A stretch of DNA of 64,000 nucleotides, taken from assembly GCF_026210795.1 (NCBI RefSeq), contig NC_089434.1:4278001-4342000 (forward strand), given 5' to 3'. The stretch's first letter is position 1. The number at the start of each line of letters is the position of its first letter. Source of the stretch: Rhizophagus irregularis. Its lineage: Eukaryota; Glomeromycota; Glomeromycetes; Glomerales; Glomeraceae. The position numbers and the translations under genes are program-made. Under the pieces are notes generated by a model. It saw only the letters and a program-made list of their open reading frames with translations. It did not search any database and had not been told where the DNA came from. Shown here one piece after another: positions 48,513 to 59,693 of the stretch.

Positions 48513-49307
48513 GTTAAATTTAGGGTAAATTTTAAATATTTTAAAAATAATCCTTACTGTCAGAAGGTTAGGATTGTTATGAACTTCATCTTTTTCTATC
48601 AAATATAAAATTAAAAATCATAAAATAATTATTTTAAGAATTTAAATAATTGTTTTATCATTATACCATTATCAACAATATGAAGTTTCTTTATTTGCTG
48701 TTGCATTGTTTTAATCTTATAATCATTTTGAATTATTGGCGGGTACAACCCTATATTCTGATAATAAGGGTAAAACTAAAGATAGTTTTATTTTTTCTTT
48801 TAAAATAAAAATACTATACAATTTTTAGTAACATACGAGATACAGCCATGTTCTGGCAGAGATCTAATCATGTATTTTTCTAATGAATCTACAACTGAAA
48901 CTATAATACGGTTTACTATAGAAAGAATTATTATTAAAAAGGATAATATAGAAGATTATGAAGTATTTCAGATTATAAAAAGATGAGTACGGTATTTTAT
49001 GTTAGATAATAAGATGAATGAGCAAATTATTGAATTGTTTTTAATTTGGCGCATCACCTTTTCATGAATAAATTTTACTATAATAATGTTATAAAATTGC
49101 GAAAAATAATTTCTTTAATTTCGTAAGTTTATTTTATTTAAAAAAAATTAAAGTATACTGAGACTTCTGTAGGTTATATAACCGTTACATTTCTCCAAAC
49201 TTGCTCAACTATGAAAAAATTCTTATCATTAAGCCGATGTTTCACAAATTTCGTACAATTATTATCAATTCTTGTAGATATTAATTGCTAAAAAACTAAC
49301 AAAAGAA
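48513..49307. other. Gene-free AT-rich stretch
   Basis: Broken short frames only; no element recognised. Confidence 0.45.
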
Positions 49308-49977
49308 ATGGAAGAGATTTTTCTAAAAGGTGGATCTAATATAGCTTTATCAAAAAATGAACGAAAGTATTTTTTTAGGATGTTTGACGCGAAATTAGAT
49401 GCAACAAAGATAAAAAGAAGATATGAGTGGCAAGCATATAAAAAAATAGACGGATCAAGAAAAATGATTCAGAGAGATCTACGGTGGACATTTTGCCAAA
49501 ATTATCAAAATTATCAAAATTAAATTTATTTTGATGTATTTCAACAATGAAAAAGATTTACTACAGGCAATCTATAGGTCCACTATGAACGAAGATATGG
49601 GAAAAAGCTTGCAAATGAAAGGTCAAGACGAATTGATTGGAAAAGATGGAGTATATAAAAAGAGAACAGGAATCAATAAATTTAAGGTACCTGCACAAAC
49701 AACATCTAAGGGTGAAAAGTTTGTAAATGCCCAAACTTGTCCTCTTTCGACGATACCCAGAAGTAAAGAAGAACATGAAGAGCTCGATGATTTAAACAAC
49801 AAGTTTAGTGAACGATTAGATAAAATGGAGAAAGTCGATTTACAAGAAGAAAGGAAGAATAAGGAAAAGGAAGATGGAGACAATGAAAACAAAAAACGCA
49901 TAGTGACAACGCAAGACGAAGAGAAGATTCCGATAGCGAATAAACAAATTTGTCACTTTTTAATTAAACAAATTTAG
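49308..49977 (+). pseudogene. Lys/Glu-rich frames of a probable retroposon
   Basis: Two consecutive frames, 49308-49523 (starting MEEIFLKGGSNIALSKNERK) and 49531-49977 (starting MMYFNNEKDLLQ), lie in order with a stop between them. The second has a coiled-coil-like stretch EELDDLNNKFSERLDKMEKV and a charged tail. A third short frame (DLRLDLDEKDTWTKNDFARF, near 50000-50070) continues the coding character. A T-rich 3' region and A tract follow (to 50512), so I infer a retroposon coding remnant, perhaps an ORF1-like nucleic-acid-binding protein. No domain family is recognised. Confidence 0.5.
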
Positions 49978-50512
49978 GATTGCTTTCTTGGGATTTGCGC
50001 TTGGATTTGGATGAAAAAGACACGTGGACAAAAAACGATTTTGCCCGATTTTTGGATACAATTCCGTCAAGAGTGTAGATTCTAGGATTTCTTTCTTAAT
50101 GTTTTTAATTTAATTTAATTTTATTTTTTTTTTATTATTTTGTTTTCTTTTCTTTTATGTTTTTTGTTGAGATATTAGGATTTTTAGTGCCAATATAGAT
50201 TTATTTGTTTTAGCGTTTAGAAAAATTTAGGAAATCTAGTAAACATAAGAAAATATCAAAAAAAAATCAAAAAAATATATAAAATATCTTAGATTAGTAG
50301 CGTCTTTACACAATAGATAGATTTTTAAAACCAACAATTTTTGGTTTTTTTTTAAATTTATCGTAGTAATTTTTTTTAGAATAATTAGGTTAGTTATAGA
50401 GGGCATTATAATTTATTTATATCGCTTTCTAGGTGCTTGTATAATTATGTATTCATTTATGAGCTAGACATAATTAATAAACGCGTTACTAATTTTTTTT
50501 TTAAAAAAAAAA
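49978..50512 (+). mobile_element. Retroposon 3' region and poly(A) tail
   Basis: T-rich 3'-UTR-like sequence, then AATTAATAAACGCGTTACTA, a T tract and an A10 tract at about 50503-50512. It resembles the tail at 4320-4711. The next base starts LINE-derived sequence, which may be the insertion target. No certain target duplication was found. Confidence 0.55.
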
Positions 50513-50519
50513 ACTACAA

Positions 50520-50660
50520 CTAGAATCAAACAAGGTCCCGACCAAAAACAAAAACAATGCAAAGTATCTAGGTCTTCTTTTTGATGATCGATTCAATGTG
50601 AAACTTGAATATGCTATACTGTATCTCTTGACAGAATTACGACCACTGTTAGAAGATTAG
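50520..50660 (+). pseudogene. LINE reverse-transcriptase thumb relic
   Basis: The frame KNNAKYLGLLFDDRFNVKLE, then ILYLLTELRPLLED, fits the K-x-KYLG-x-x-FD step that follows the reverse-transcriptase palm in LINEs. Both sides are non-coding. It is directly downstream of a poly(A) tail. Confidence 0.5.
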
Positions 50661-51369
50661 TTTACTCTTAATTTTCGAAAAATTCGCGCACCGATTTTCA
50701 ATATTTAATAGTAATAAAATTTTGTAAAAAAGTAATATACATTATTTAATACTATGTTTTAATATTATTAAATAAATTTTGTTAATATCCTTTTCTAGTT
50801 TCTAGCATACTTATCTTAAGTATAAATAATATCTTATACAAAGGAATAAAACGGAATAAATCGCGTACAGTAAATGATTAATGAATAGAAATATACCAAA
50901 AATTATGTAAATATAAGTTCTTTTTTTTTTTTAATCAGAAATCAAGGCAACTTATTTTTAAATTAATTCAATTTTGTAAATTAATTCAATATTTTTTTAA
51001 AATTTAAAATTTAATCATTTATTTATATTCAAATTCTGTTAATTTATGTCCTAAAAGAATAAATTATATTAGGATACTAATTTGGAAGTTAATATTATGA
51101 CCTGATTTTCTAAAAATAAAAATTAATAAAAATAAACAAATAAAATTGCTGAAGAAAGCTTAATAATTTAGTATTCAGTATTTAGTATTTATTAGAGTTT
51201 ATGCTCTAAATATAGATAAATAAAATCTTATATATTGCATGAAATCAGTTAAACTTATCCAAAAACATGTTTAGGAAGCAAGCCCACTAGTGAATCCAGA
51301 AAGAGAAAATTAATATTGAGGCAAAAAAAATCTTCTTTAGAAACTTATTATATAATATATCCTTCATTT

Positions 51370-51560
51370 AAAAAATGACTTCTAATAATTAATGAAAACA
51401 TAAATATCTTTATTGAAGATGTACCCAATTCATTATTAAGGAACTATTATAATATATGATCTTATTCCATCTCTTGTACTTACATCTGGTGGATTAGTTT
51501 CAGGAAATAAGTTAATTTTAAAATCATATCATTTATGCGTTAGTAAGATGGAATCATTAA
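51370..51560 (+). pseudogene. Relic of the multi-pass membrane family
   Basis: ENINIFIEDVPNSLL, a frame slip, then YDLIPSLVLTSGGLVSGNKL and ILKSYH match the last exon of the broken gene at 29203-30170 (LVIGNKLILRSYHALVRW), and DNA similarity extends to GCGTTAGTRAGATGG. The following frame 51548-51823 (91 residues, hydrophobic) may be chance. Other exons were not found nearby. Confidence 0.55.
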
Positions 51561-52172
51561 CGATGTTTTTTATTTTATTAACGTTGAAAAGAATAATGAA
51601 TAGTATATACCTTATATACCTTACATTAACAAAAGATTATAAAAAGTTGTTATATAATGAGAACAGTAAACCACTTTTAAAGATTTATTACTCTTCTCTA
51701 TTAATTATAGCCATTATGATATTTCAAAAAGTATACAAAGAATCCAATACACCACTCATATATATATTTTCATATTATATTTTATTAGTAAAAAAGGAGT
51801 TTATAGTAATCTTTATAAAATAATTATATTTATCCTTATTTGGTTTGGGCATCTTTTTTTCTTGTAAAAGTGAGGGAGATTTCAATGCTAATTACCAAAT
51901 TTTATTTTAAAATATCACACCCTTATAAAATCTCATTCATAAATACCATTTAGTTAGTAAATTTTACTTCAAATTTTTTTACAACTTAAATAAATATGTT
52001 CGCAAATTAATATAAAATCTAATGACGAATAAGACATTGTACTGTATATAAAGAATGGATGTACGATCTGATAGTGGCAGATAAAATTATATAGAATCAC
52101 ACTTCTGAAAAAAGAAGTCAAACGTCCTTCATTAATTCCATCCATGATAAAAATCTGAAATTTGAGCTAGGT

Positions 52173-52361
52173 AATGCGAAACCAGACCCATCTTGCCATA
52201 CCTGTTTTTATTATGGGCATGGGTTCAGGATTTGCCCAAATATACCACCTGAATATAGAGTCACTGGCCTTTTTATCAAAAATCTGGGCAATCTTTTGCT
52301 TTGGGACCAAGATGAACTCCTCCTAATGGGCAAACTAAGAAACATATCCACATTATTGTGA
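52173..52361 (+). pseudogene. CCHC zinc-knuckle fragment
   Basis: A 62-codon frame, ending at a TGA, begins after a stop and contains CHTCFYYGHGFRIC, an exact C-x2-C-x4-H-x4-C knuckle. It ends with LLWDQDELLLMGKLRNIST. Knuckles of this spacing are usual in gag-like or LINE ORF1 nucleic-acid-binding proteins. The piece is alone and has no start, so it is probably a retroelement fragment; a cellular CCHC protein exon is the alternative. Confidence 0.5.
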
Positions 52362-52394
52362 AGTTGATTTATAAAAGAATGAGAATTTTATTTT

Positions 52395-52930
52395 TTTAGA
52401 AATCTGTATAAATAGAAATATATCAAAAAGTTTATATGGAAATCTTCCTTATATAGCACCAGAAGTTATTAATGGAAGAGAATATAATTTTAAATCTGAT
52501 ATTTATAGTATTGCAATGCTAATGTGGGAAATTACCATTTATTAATCATGGACATGATTATAATCTTGCAATAAATATTATTAATGGTATTAGACCAAAA
52601 ATTGTGTTAGGAATAAAGTTGCTTGTCGAAATTAATGAATTTCGTCATGTCGAAATTGTCGAAATTATTTTTACTATTCGACAATGGCCTATTTATTTTC
52701 GGCAAGCAACTTCAGTTGGGAACTCCTGCTGTAGAATATAAAAATTTAATGAAAGAATGTTGAGATGCTGATCCATCAAAAAGACCAGATACTTATACAC
52801 TTTGGAAAAAGATACAAGAAATGAATTTATATTATCAAAGTATGACGGATGAATCATTTCAATCAGAAATATATAGTAATTCAGCAAGAATTTTTTATTT
52901 GAAATTATCAAAATTATTTTAAATGGTTGT
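52395..52930 (+). pseudogene. Protein kinase C-lobe remnant (TKL-like)
   Basis: LYGNLPYIAPEVINGREYNF and KSDIYSIAMLMWEIT carry the APE motif and the subdomain IX Asp. After a frame slip come NIINGIRPKI and LMKEC-stop-DADPSKRPDTYTLW; the conserved Trp codon of ECW is a TGA stop. The tail ends near 52920. A 101-bp inverted-repeat element sits between IRPKIV and GTPAVEYKNL. N-lobe and catalytic loop are absent. Confidence 0.75.
52614..52714. mobile_element. 101-bp hAT-like element inside the kinase remnant
   Basis: Ends are TAAAGTTGCTTGTCGAAA and the complement of TGAAGTTGCTTGCCGAAA. It is flanked by GTTAGGAA (52606-52613) and GTTGGGAA (52715-52722), an 8-bp duplication with one mismatch. Removing the element plus one duplication restores the kinase reading KIVLGTPAVEYKNLMK, which independently fixes the boundaries. 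Confidence 0.8.
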
Positions 52931-54031
52931 AATAATGATAAAACGCATACAATATATATATATAATATATTATTCATTTGAGGGGGTTGGTGTGCGGTAA
53001 TATAGTAATATTTCATTTCCAAATTAAAAAAAATTGGTTCGTTACAGTAAATCACACGACTTGCTGATAAAATTATATCGTGTATTTACTAAAATAAAAT
53101 TATAATAAACAAATAATAAAAAGAATTATTTTTTATTTAAATAAAAAAAAAAATTTATTTCGATTACATTGCAGCACTTGCCCGATCCAAACCTAAAAGG
53201 CAAAAGTACAAAAAAAAAAAAATAGGAAAAAAGAAAGTATTAGTGAAATTATTAAAAAAAAAAATCAGAAAAACAAGGTCCTTACGTAACACCGCAGTGT
53301 CGATAATCGAAGGTGAAAGAACGATCGAAAAAAACCAATTAGAAAAAAAATATTACTATAAGGAAAGAAAATTAAAAGCAAAAAAAAAATATTAAAAAAA
53401 AATTGGTTTAAAAAAACTGAAAAAAAACGAAAAAAAAATTTCAGTTTTAAAAAAAACCAAAATAAAAAAAAAGATTTATAAAAAAATCCGCAGACATATC
53501 ACACGTTTTCATGTTACATTTTAAGAAAATAAATTTTAATTTAAAAACAATAAAAAAAAAAAAAGTTTTCAATAGCTGATAGGTCAAATTACAAAAAATT
53601 CTCCGACTTGCGGAAAATTTTCTCTCATTTCTGCCATTCTGCGCATGAAATGCACAGAAAAACAGGTCCATTAATATTTTGACGTAATTTAAAACTAACA
53701 CATTTTTGACATCAAATGATATACATCATATGCATGCATATATTAACATATGAAAAAATGTTATCAACCAATAATCAAATTATTGAAATTATTGTCATTT
53801 TTTTCGGAGTACTATACATACAGATTATTATTGGTTAAGCATTCTATTTGCTATTTGTGATGAACGGAATTTCCTTGTTTATGAATCATTATTAAAAATT
53901 TCCGCTTATAGGAATAGTTAATACTATTTGTAATCCGCCGCAGTTTCGGATAAATAGCGCGGAGATATGATTAACTTTATTTATCTGTCTAATTTACTAA
54001 TCTATTACTTAATAGTAAAATTATATTATTT
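52931..54031. other. Gene-free, A-tract-rich stretch
   Basis: Between 53100 and 53580 the plus strand has dozens of A tracts separated by short words. Minus-strand frames here (53055-52693, 53701-53447) are Phe/Lys-rich artefacts, the first overlapping the kinase remnant on the opposite strand. No element ends were recognised. Confidence 0.5.
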
Positions 54032-55093
54032 CTATACTACAGTAAATTCTTCATTATCTATACTAAGACTAACCATATTTCTTTTATTTGAATTATTATC
54101 AAAATCTTCCAACTTTATATTTTCGATTGTGACAGAATTTTTATGTAAATTTTTTACCAGGGAATTAAAATACTTGGCCCTTGCAGCTTTTCCGGCAATC
54201 GTCTTAACAATTTCCTTATCGTAAGTTATCATATAAGAGAAAATAATATTATTAAGAGTTTGGAAAATTCTGATTGTTAGAACACTACCATATTTTAACC
54301 AAGTAATTATTTCTACTACCGCTAAAATATTAAATGTTAAGGTTGATCCTAATTGTAAATAACTCCAGTAATTTACAGCATTAAACATATTATTCTTTGG
54401 TGATCTTTCGGTCATTTGATTTGATTCCGCTGCATTTTGAATTCTTTTTTTTAAAACTTGGATCAATCTAATCGTTACGAAAATATCAATAATTAAATCA
54501 ATACCGATGTACCCCCATCTTACGATTTTTGCTCTATCTTCGAATTTGCATATATTCCCAACATGGAGACGGAATAATGCAATATGTACAATCTATTTGA
54601 AAAATATGAACGAATCAATTAATTAAAATTTTAACATTAATATCATAATATATAATAAAAATAATTACTTGGAGTAAAGTCCTAATCGTAAGAAATGAAA
54701 TACAAAGGATTTTATCAAAATTTGATTTTGAGACGCCAATTAACCTCCTTAATAAAAAGAAAATAATTGATTGTCTATATAAAAAATCCACAGTTTCGTT
54801 GACGTAACTTACTCTTTCACAAGATAACTCGTATGCCAAAAAGACAGAGAGGATCGACCCGGCCGCTCCACTTAAATTTATTGTTATTTTAAATAATGAA
54901 AAGTTGGATATACCATGTTGGCAATTAAATATAGAAATAAAGAAGTTATGCAAGTAAACCTAATGTTTAAAGACAAAATTATATTAATTTTTAATAAGAA
55001 ATTATTGAATTAAGATAAATAAGTAGTAATACTAACGATGAAAGAGCAACCAAATAAAAATGAAAAAATGAGAGAATCCATTTCTTTTAACAT
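54032..55093 (-). CDS. Multi-pass membrane protein, three exons
   Basis: Exons on the minus strand are 55093-55037 (19 codons, from MLKEMDSL), 54959-54669 (97 codons) and 54592-54032 (186 codons plus stop), joined in phase across GTTAGT...TTAG and GTAATT...ATAG introns. The product is 302 residues with about seven hydrophobic segments, including SGAAGSILSVFLAYEL, SIIFFLLRRLIG, GYIGIDLIIDIFVTIRLI, GSTLTFNILAVVEIITWL and RIFQTLNNIIFSY. The C-terminal about 65 residues are polar. The compact seven-segment plan resembles fungal heptahelical proteins, but no diagnostic motif is seen, so receptor function is only a guess. It may be distantly related to the broken membrane gene at 29203, though I see no direct sequence match. 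No poly(A) signal was assigned. Confidence 0.7.
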
Positions 55094-55704
55094 CGAATGA
55101 GAAAGTTAGAGTTTAAGTTTAAAATATTTTTCTTGAAATCATTCACTATATATATATAATTTTATGATATTAAAACTTTTGAATAGGTTGATTTCGATTT
55201 AATTTAGAAATTTGTTATAAAATTTGTAAATTTCCGCTTAACAGTTAACCAATAACAAATGTTTTAGGTTGTTACTAAAAAATTGGTTATATGTAACACA
55301 ATTTTTTTAGTATATATACTGTATATAAATAAACAGGTTTGATTCGAGAACTGAGCGCGTGATCCAAAAAAATTTTTTCGGAATCAACTCCATGAAGAAT
55401 CAATATATGATAATATATAAAAACAGTTTTATTTATTTATTTATTTAAAAAAAATAAAATTATAAATTTGGTTATTAGTTATTAATTTAATTTTTGTCTT
55501 TATGGAATACTGCCGCTCAAATTATAAAATCGGATTTAAGGTTTCACGGGTATTATGGTTTTTATTCTTTTAAATGCCCCTTAAAAATGCAGGGCTTTCT
55601 TCTTATAGATGTGATAAACCTTAACTGTTAAATAAATTATAAATAATTGGTTTAGTTGATAATCGATCAACAGAATTGCGGCGCAGCAACTTTCTTTGCG
55701 ATTA
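55094..55704. other. Upstream region of the membrane-protein gene
   Basis: AT-rich, with a small inverted motif around 55250-55295 (TTAACCAATAAC...GTTACTAAAAAATTGGTTA). No gene. Confidence 0.4.
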
Positions 55705-55916
55705 CCCTTCAAAAATGTCACGAAAATTCACGTGACTGTTTTTTTGTCACATCCGTCACACCCTTCCTTGTTTCCATTTTTCATAAGTATCTGAGGGACT
55801 TTGTTTTTTTCGAGTAAGTAAAAACGTATTCGTCACACCCTTATTCGTCACTGTTTATTTTCACGTGTTAGTGCATAACGCCGTAATGCCGGCCGTTTCG
55901 TGACATTTTTGAAGGG
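55705..55916. mobile_element. Miniature inverted-repeat element, TA target site
   Basis: The 212-bp element has perfect 21-bp inverted termini beginning CCCTTCAAAAATGTCACGAA and is flanked by TA on both sides (55703-55704 and 55917-55918), as expected for Tc1/mariner-like insertion. The interior contains TCACACCCTT and CGTCAC words repeated. A decayed relative lies at 35855-36012. No coding capacity. Confidence 0.8.
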
Positions 55917-56349
55917 TACGCAGGGGTAGTCCTTTCTTTGCTTACAACTTAATAAATTAATATTACAATAACTATTGTACGATGTCCCTACAAGACCAAT
56001 AACGAGCATCTCATTGATTTGGTTTGTATATAATGTACTGTAATATCAATTTTAAAATACATTTAAAAAATTTTAACATGTATATTTAATATAAATTGTA
56101 GCAAATTATTGTATAATTTAATTATAAAATAAATTGTATAAAATTACATTTGTAACTTTAATTATAAAATACATTTCCTCTATCCTCATTTAAATACTCC
56201 TCTCTTTCCTTTCAACCAAGTTTCTTCTCTCTTTTTTTTTCTTCGTGCAGTCACTTTGCATCCCATAAGCGTTCATTTCTCCACCATTCTCCGTCTTTTT
56301 TTGATATAGTCGCCAATACTATTAAAGAAAAACTTTAACTAGAAAAAAG
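55917..56349. other. Gene-free AT-rich stretch
   Basis: No gene; a pyrimidine-rich segment at 56170-56300 borders the tandem array. Confidence 0.4.
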
Positions 56350-57900
56350 AATGAAGCATTAGTAACTATTCGTTAATATAAACTAAAGATAAATCTGAAA
56401 ACCAACACGTTCAAAGAGATCCAGAGAAACCTGAAGAGCTGGCTACCTAAAAAAAGAAATAATCCAATGAAAGTCTTCCTCAAGGATCGAAACTAAATTC
56501 TACGCGTCTATACACGGCTAGAAAAGCAAAACGAAATGTTAGTAAGAATTTCGCTAGAAAAGTAATTCAAAGAAAAGAAAATCTATCGAATTCCCATGCA
56601 ACAAATACCTGAAGAACAATCCGTCTAAAAAAGAGAGAAACAATCAAGGAAAAATTTAAAATGCGAGTAGTAATCCCACTAAATTAATGCGAATTTACGC
56701 GTCAAAAAAAAAAAAGAAAATTTTCCGAATTTCCACATCTAAGATCCGACTAAAAATGAAAAAGACGAAATGTTAGATTAGTTAAAATTAATAAAATTAA
56801 AAATAAACATGAACATCTTCCGATTTCTTACCAAGAAAAATCTCCAAATTCACTCGTCCATACTCGCCTAAAAAAAGGAAAAGAACGAAATGTTAGAAAT
56901 ATTTCGTTAACGTTAAATAAAAAGATTAAAAAACATTCATTTTCCCACCGTCTAAAAAAAGAAATTTTCTGAATTTTACCAAAATCCATACATCCAAGCC
57001 TATAAAAAAAAGAATAAAATTTGGAATGTCAAAATACGTTTCGTTAGAATAAATAAACTAAAACAGAGAAAAAACTTACCAAAAATGAAATTCTGCGTTT
57101 CGTTAAAGAAAGAATCCCCTACCGAAATTCTGCGCGTCCAAGGACTTGAGTGCTTATAAAAAAAGAGAGAAAATCGAAACTTTAGCAAGACGTTTCGCTA
57201 AAAGAATAAATTAATAAAAATATATATTTCGGAATCCCTTACCGACTGGAAAATCGAAACGTTAGTAAAACGTTTCATTCATTAAAAATATAAATTAAAA
57301 AAAAAAATTCAGTTAAATCAAATAAATAATAGTTCTTTTCTTATTCATATATATTAAATATATTTGGGCTAACCAGACCAGTTGTTTTCAAAGATTCAGG
57401 CAATTTGCTGTATTTCGTTTACCTAGTATAAAGAACTCAACGTGTCCAAAGACCCAGTCGCCCTAAAAAAAAGAGAATATTGAAAGGTTAATAAAATGTT
57501 TCATAAATTCAAAGAAAAGTTCCGATAAAGAGACGGACACACTTCCATTTCCAAAGAGAATTGGCAAACCCTAAAAGAAGAAAAAACGAACTACTAATAA
57601 AGTTCGTTAAATAATAAAATAAAAGAAAAAACAAAAAACTATCATACCAGAATCCCATATCCAAAGAGATAAAAGAAAGTAAACGAACTGTTAGAAACTG
57701 TTCGTTAAAACAGAATTAAAAAAAAAAATTGAATAACAAAATTCCTACCTTATTTCCACGCGTCAAAATAGCCGAAGAATCAAGTCGTCTAAAAAAAGAA
57801 GAGAAACAACTATTAGAAATCGTTCGTTAAAATAAAACAATTAAAGAAAAAAGACAAACTTACCGAGAGATAACTAAGATTTTTTTCAACAAAAAGTGCG
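56350..57900 (-). repeat. Tandem array of ~115-bp units resembling micro-exons
   Basis: Stem-loops of the type ACGAAATGTTAG-n-CGTTTCGTTA recur near 56350, 56530, 56764, 56884, 57029, 57174, 57254, 57477, 57586, 57682 and 57803, spaced about 115 bp or a multiple. Between them, read on the minus strand, lie short GC-richer modules preceded by C(T)nAG and followed by GTAAGT-like donors. The clearest are 57788-57749 (40 nt), 57462-57423 (40 nt), 57152-57123 (30 nt), 56999-56980 (20 nt) and 56867-56832 (36 nt), with a donor also after 57864. Modules share a core like TTGGACGCGTGGAATTCG. Some units have lost a splice-like end. The same units occur at 31850-32290. Either this is a minisatellite with splice-like words or a transcribed gene with many tiny exons; I could not follow a continuous reading frame. 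Confidence 0.6.
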
Positions 57901-58041
57901 AGAGAAGCGGGAAAAGAGAAAGAAAAGAAAAGGGAAATGTAAAAGTAAAGGGAAAGGGGAAGGAAAGGAAGAGGAAAGAACGAGGGAGAGACGAAGGTAC
58001 GAAGGGGAGGGCGGAAGAATGAAAAAAAAAGTTTAAAATAG
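57901..58041. repeat. Purine-only tract
   Basis: 57900-58035 is almost entirely A and G on the plus strand (GGGAAAGGGGAAGGAAAGGA and similar). It separates the tandem array from the LINE. Confidence 0.7.
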
Positions 58042-59275
58042 TTGATCGAACATTCGGGCTGCGGATTATATCACGTGATACACGTGATACATAATATAAA
58101 TAGGGGCTTTCCCCGAAATTTTTTCATTTATGTTATTGATCAAAATATACGAAAATGGAGTAACATTCCTATCCAAGCACACGTATTCAATTCTTTGGTC
58201 AACAATTCGGCCTCAAACGGTAGAACGAAATATACTAGAGGGAGACAGACTGGAATTACATCAAATTATGGTTCAACCATAATCCTTATGACGTACCCAC
58301 AAACGAAAAATTATCTCGCGCTCAAGGTACTCGCATTAAGAAATTGAGTTTCATTTACCCACAGTTCAATAAGCCAAGATTTTTTTTTAAAGATCGTTTC
58401 ATACTCTACGGCGGATGTTTTCCAACGCACGCAATTGTCCTACGCAATTATCCTAAACTTTATCCCAGCGGTCCTATTATGTGTGACTGTAGCACCACTC
58501 ACTTTAATAAATCAATTCCACTTTACAGAAATTCAAACCCATCCTACTTAACATTATCAACAAACACGCTACCGGTTTAATCTTTGACTTACAACATAAG
58601 ATCGAAACTTCAAGAACATTCAACCTTGCAAATACTAATGCTCTATCTATTGGTCACCCATGCTACTTACTCATACACCAATTATGCCTGCCGATCTTAC
58701 GACCTTATTTTACAACTACACCGGCAAACAAAAAGCCCGTGACACGGCCTTCAAAGAATTTATTATCCCGTTCATGCAAGAACTAAACTCCGTTATTTGG
58801 ACGGAACGTGCTAGCAACTTTAAACAATGGGAAACAACACAAGGAATCACAAAGAAAAAAAAGAAGCGCTACCACCAATTTTTTAAACATGATCGTAAAG
58901 AAACCTCCAGAATCAACATCGCGAACCAAACCAATCTCCAATCTCGTCGTAACCATCCTCTTTCTATCCCGTACGATAGATCAGATGGACGCTTGGCTTA
59001 AATGCCCACATCGATGGACGTCTAGTAATTTTTTACAGAGTTTAATAGTTTTTTTTATGATTTGTTTTTATTTACTTATAATCCTACCAATATAGCTAAA
59101 GATTGTTCAATTTCTCAGTTCCTTTTTCTTTTACCTCGGCTGTGTTTTTATAGCATCCCTGCGGCTTGGTTATCAGTTTTTTTTGGTTACTCTCGATTCT
59201 AGTATTTAGTTTCTTTGTAACTTTTGGTGTAACTTCGTTCAATTTGAGAAATGAAAATAAAAAATAAAAAATAAA
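58042..59275 (+). pseudogene. LINE retrotransposon 3' half
   Basis: After a TCACGTGATACACGTGATAC palindrome, frames read GRTKYTRGRQTGI, then NPYDVPTNEKLSRAQGTRIK, FIYPQFNKPRFFFKDRF, and after slips SIGHPCYLLIHQLMPADL and FMQELNSVIWTERASNFKQW. These correspond in order to the LINE at 46738-48015 and to the tail at 30555-31471. The 3' end is an (AAAAATAAA)n tail near 59248-59275, as in 30555-31471. Reverse transcriptase is missing and several frame breaks occur, so it is a dead 5'-truncated copy. No target duplication was found. Confidence 0.7.
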
Positions 59276-59693
59276 ATATTTTTTTTTATATTTTAATGAT
59301 ATGTATATATGTGCTCATAAAGTCTTGATATATCGGAATTGGAGTCTGGAACGGGATTATCATAATTTATAATTAATTTGCCCGGATATCTCGATATAAC
59401 GGATTTTTGACAAATTTTACTAATGGAACGGATGATTCCACTATATCGAATTTCTTAAGACCCAAGTATAATTCAATTTTTTTCATGGGTATTTTGTATA
59501 AAACCCGACATTTTATTTTGTGTCACAAATTTCATATGATCCACAATAAACAAACGATCAATCGATATAATAGTATAATCTAATATTTAGCATTTATTAT
59601 TATTAGTCTTGTAACATATTTACTATAACAAAATTATGAATACAAAATACAAATAAAATTTGCCATAAATGTGATTTTGATATACTGGAATTA
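59276..59693. other. Short stretch with pogo-like terminal words
   Basis: 59318-59460 carries GATATATCGGAATT, GATATCTCGATATAACGGA and ACTATATCGAATTTC, words common in the ends of pogo/Tigger elements. They may be one end of the transposon whose transposase follows; the matching end beyond 61132 was not seen. Confidence 0.4.

Noticed and set aside
53447-53701. 84-aa minus frame
   Set aside because: Phe-rich reading of the complementary A tracts; no motif.
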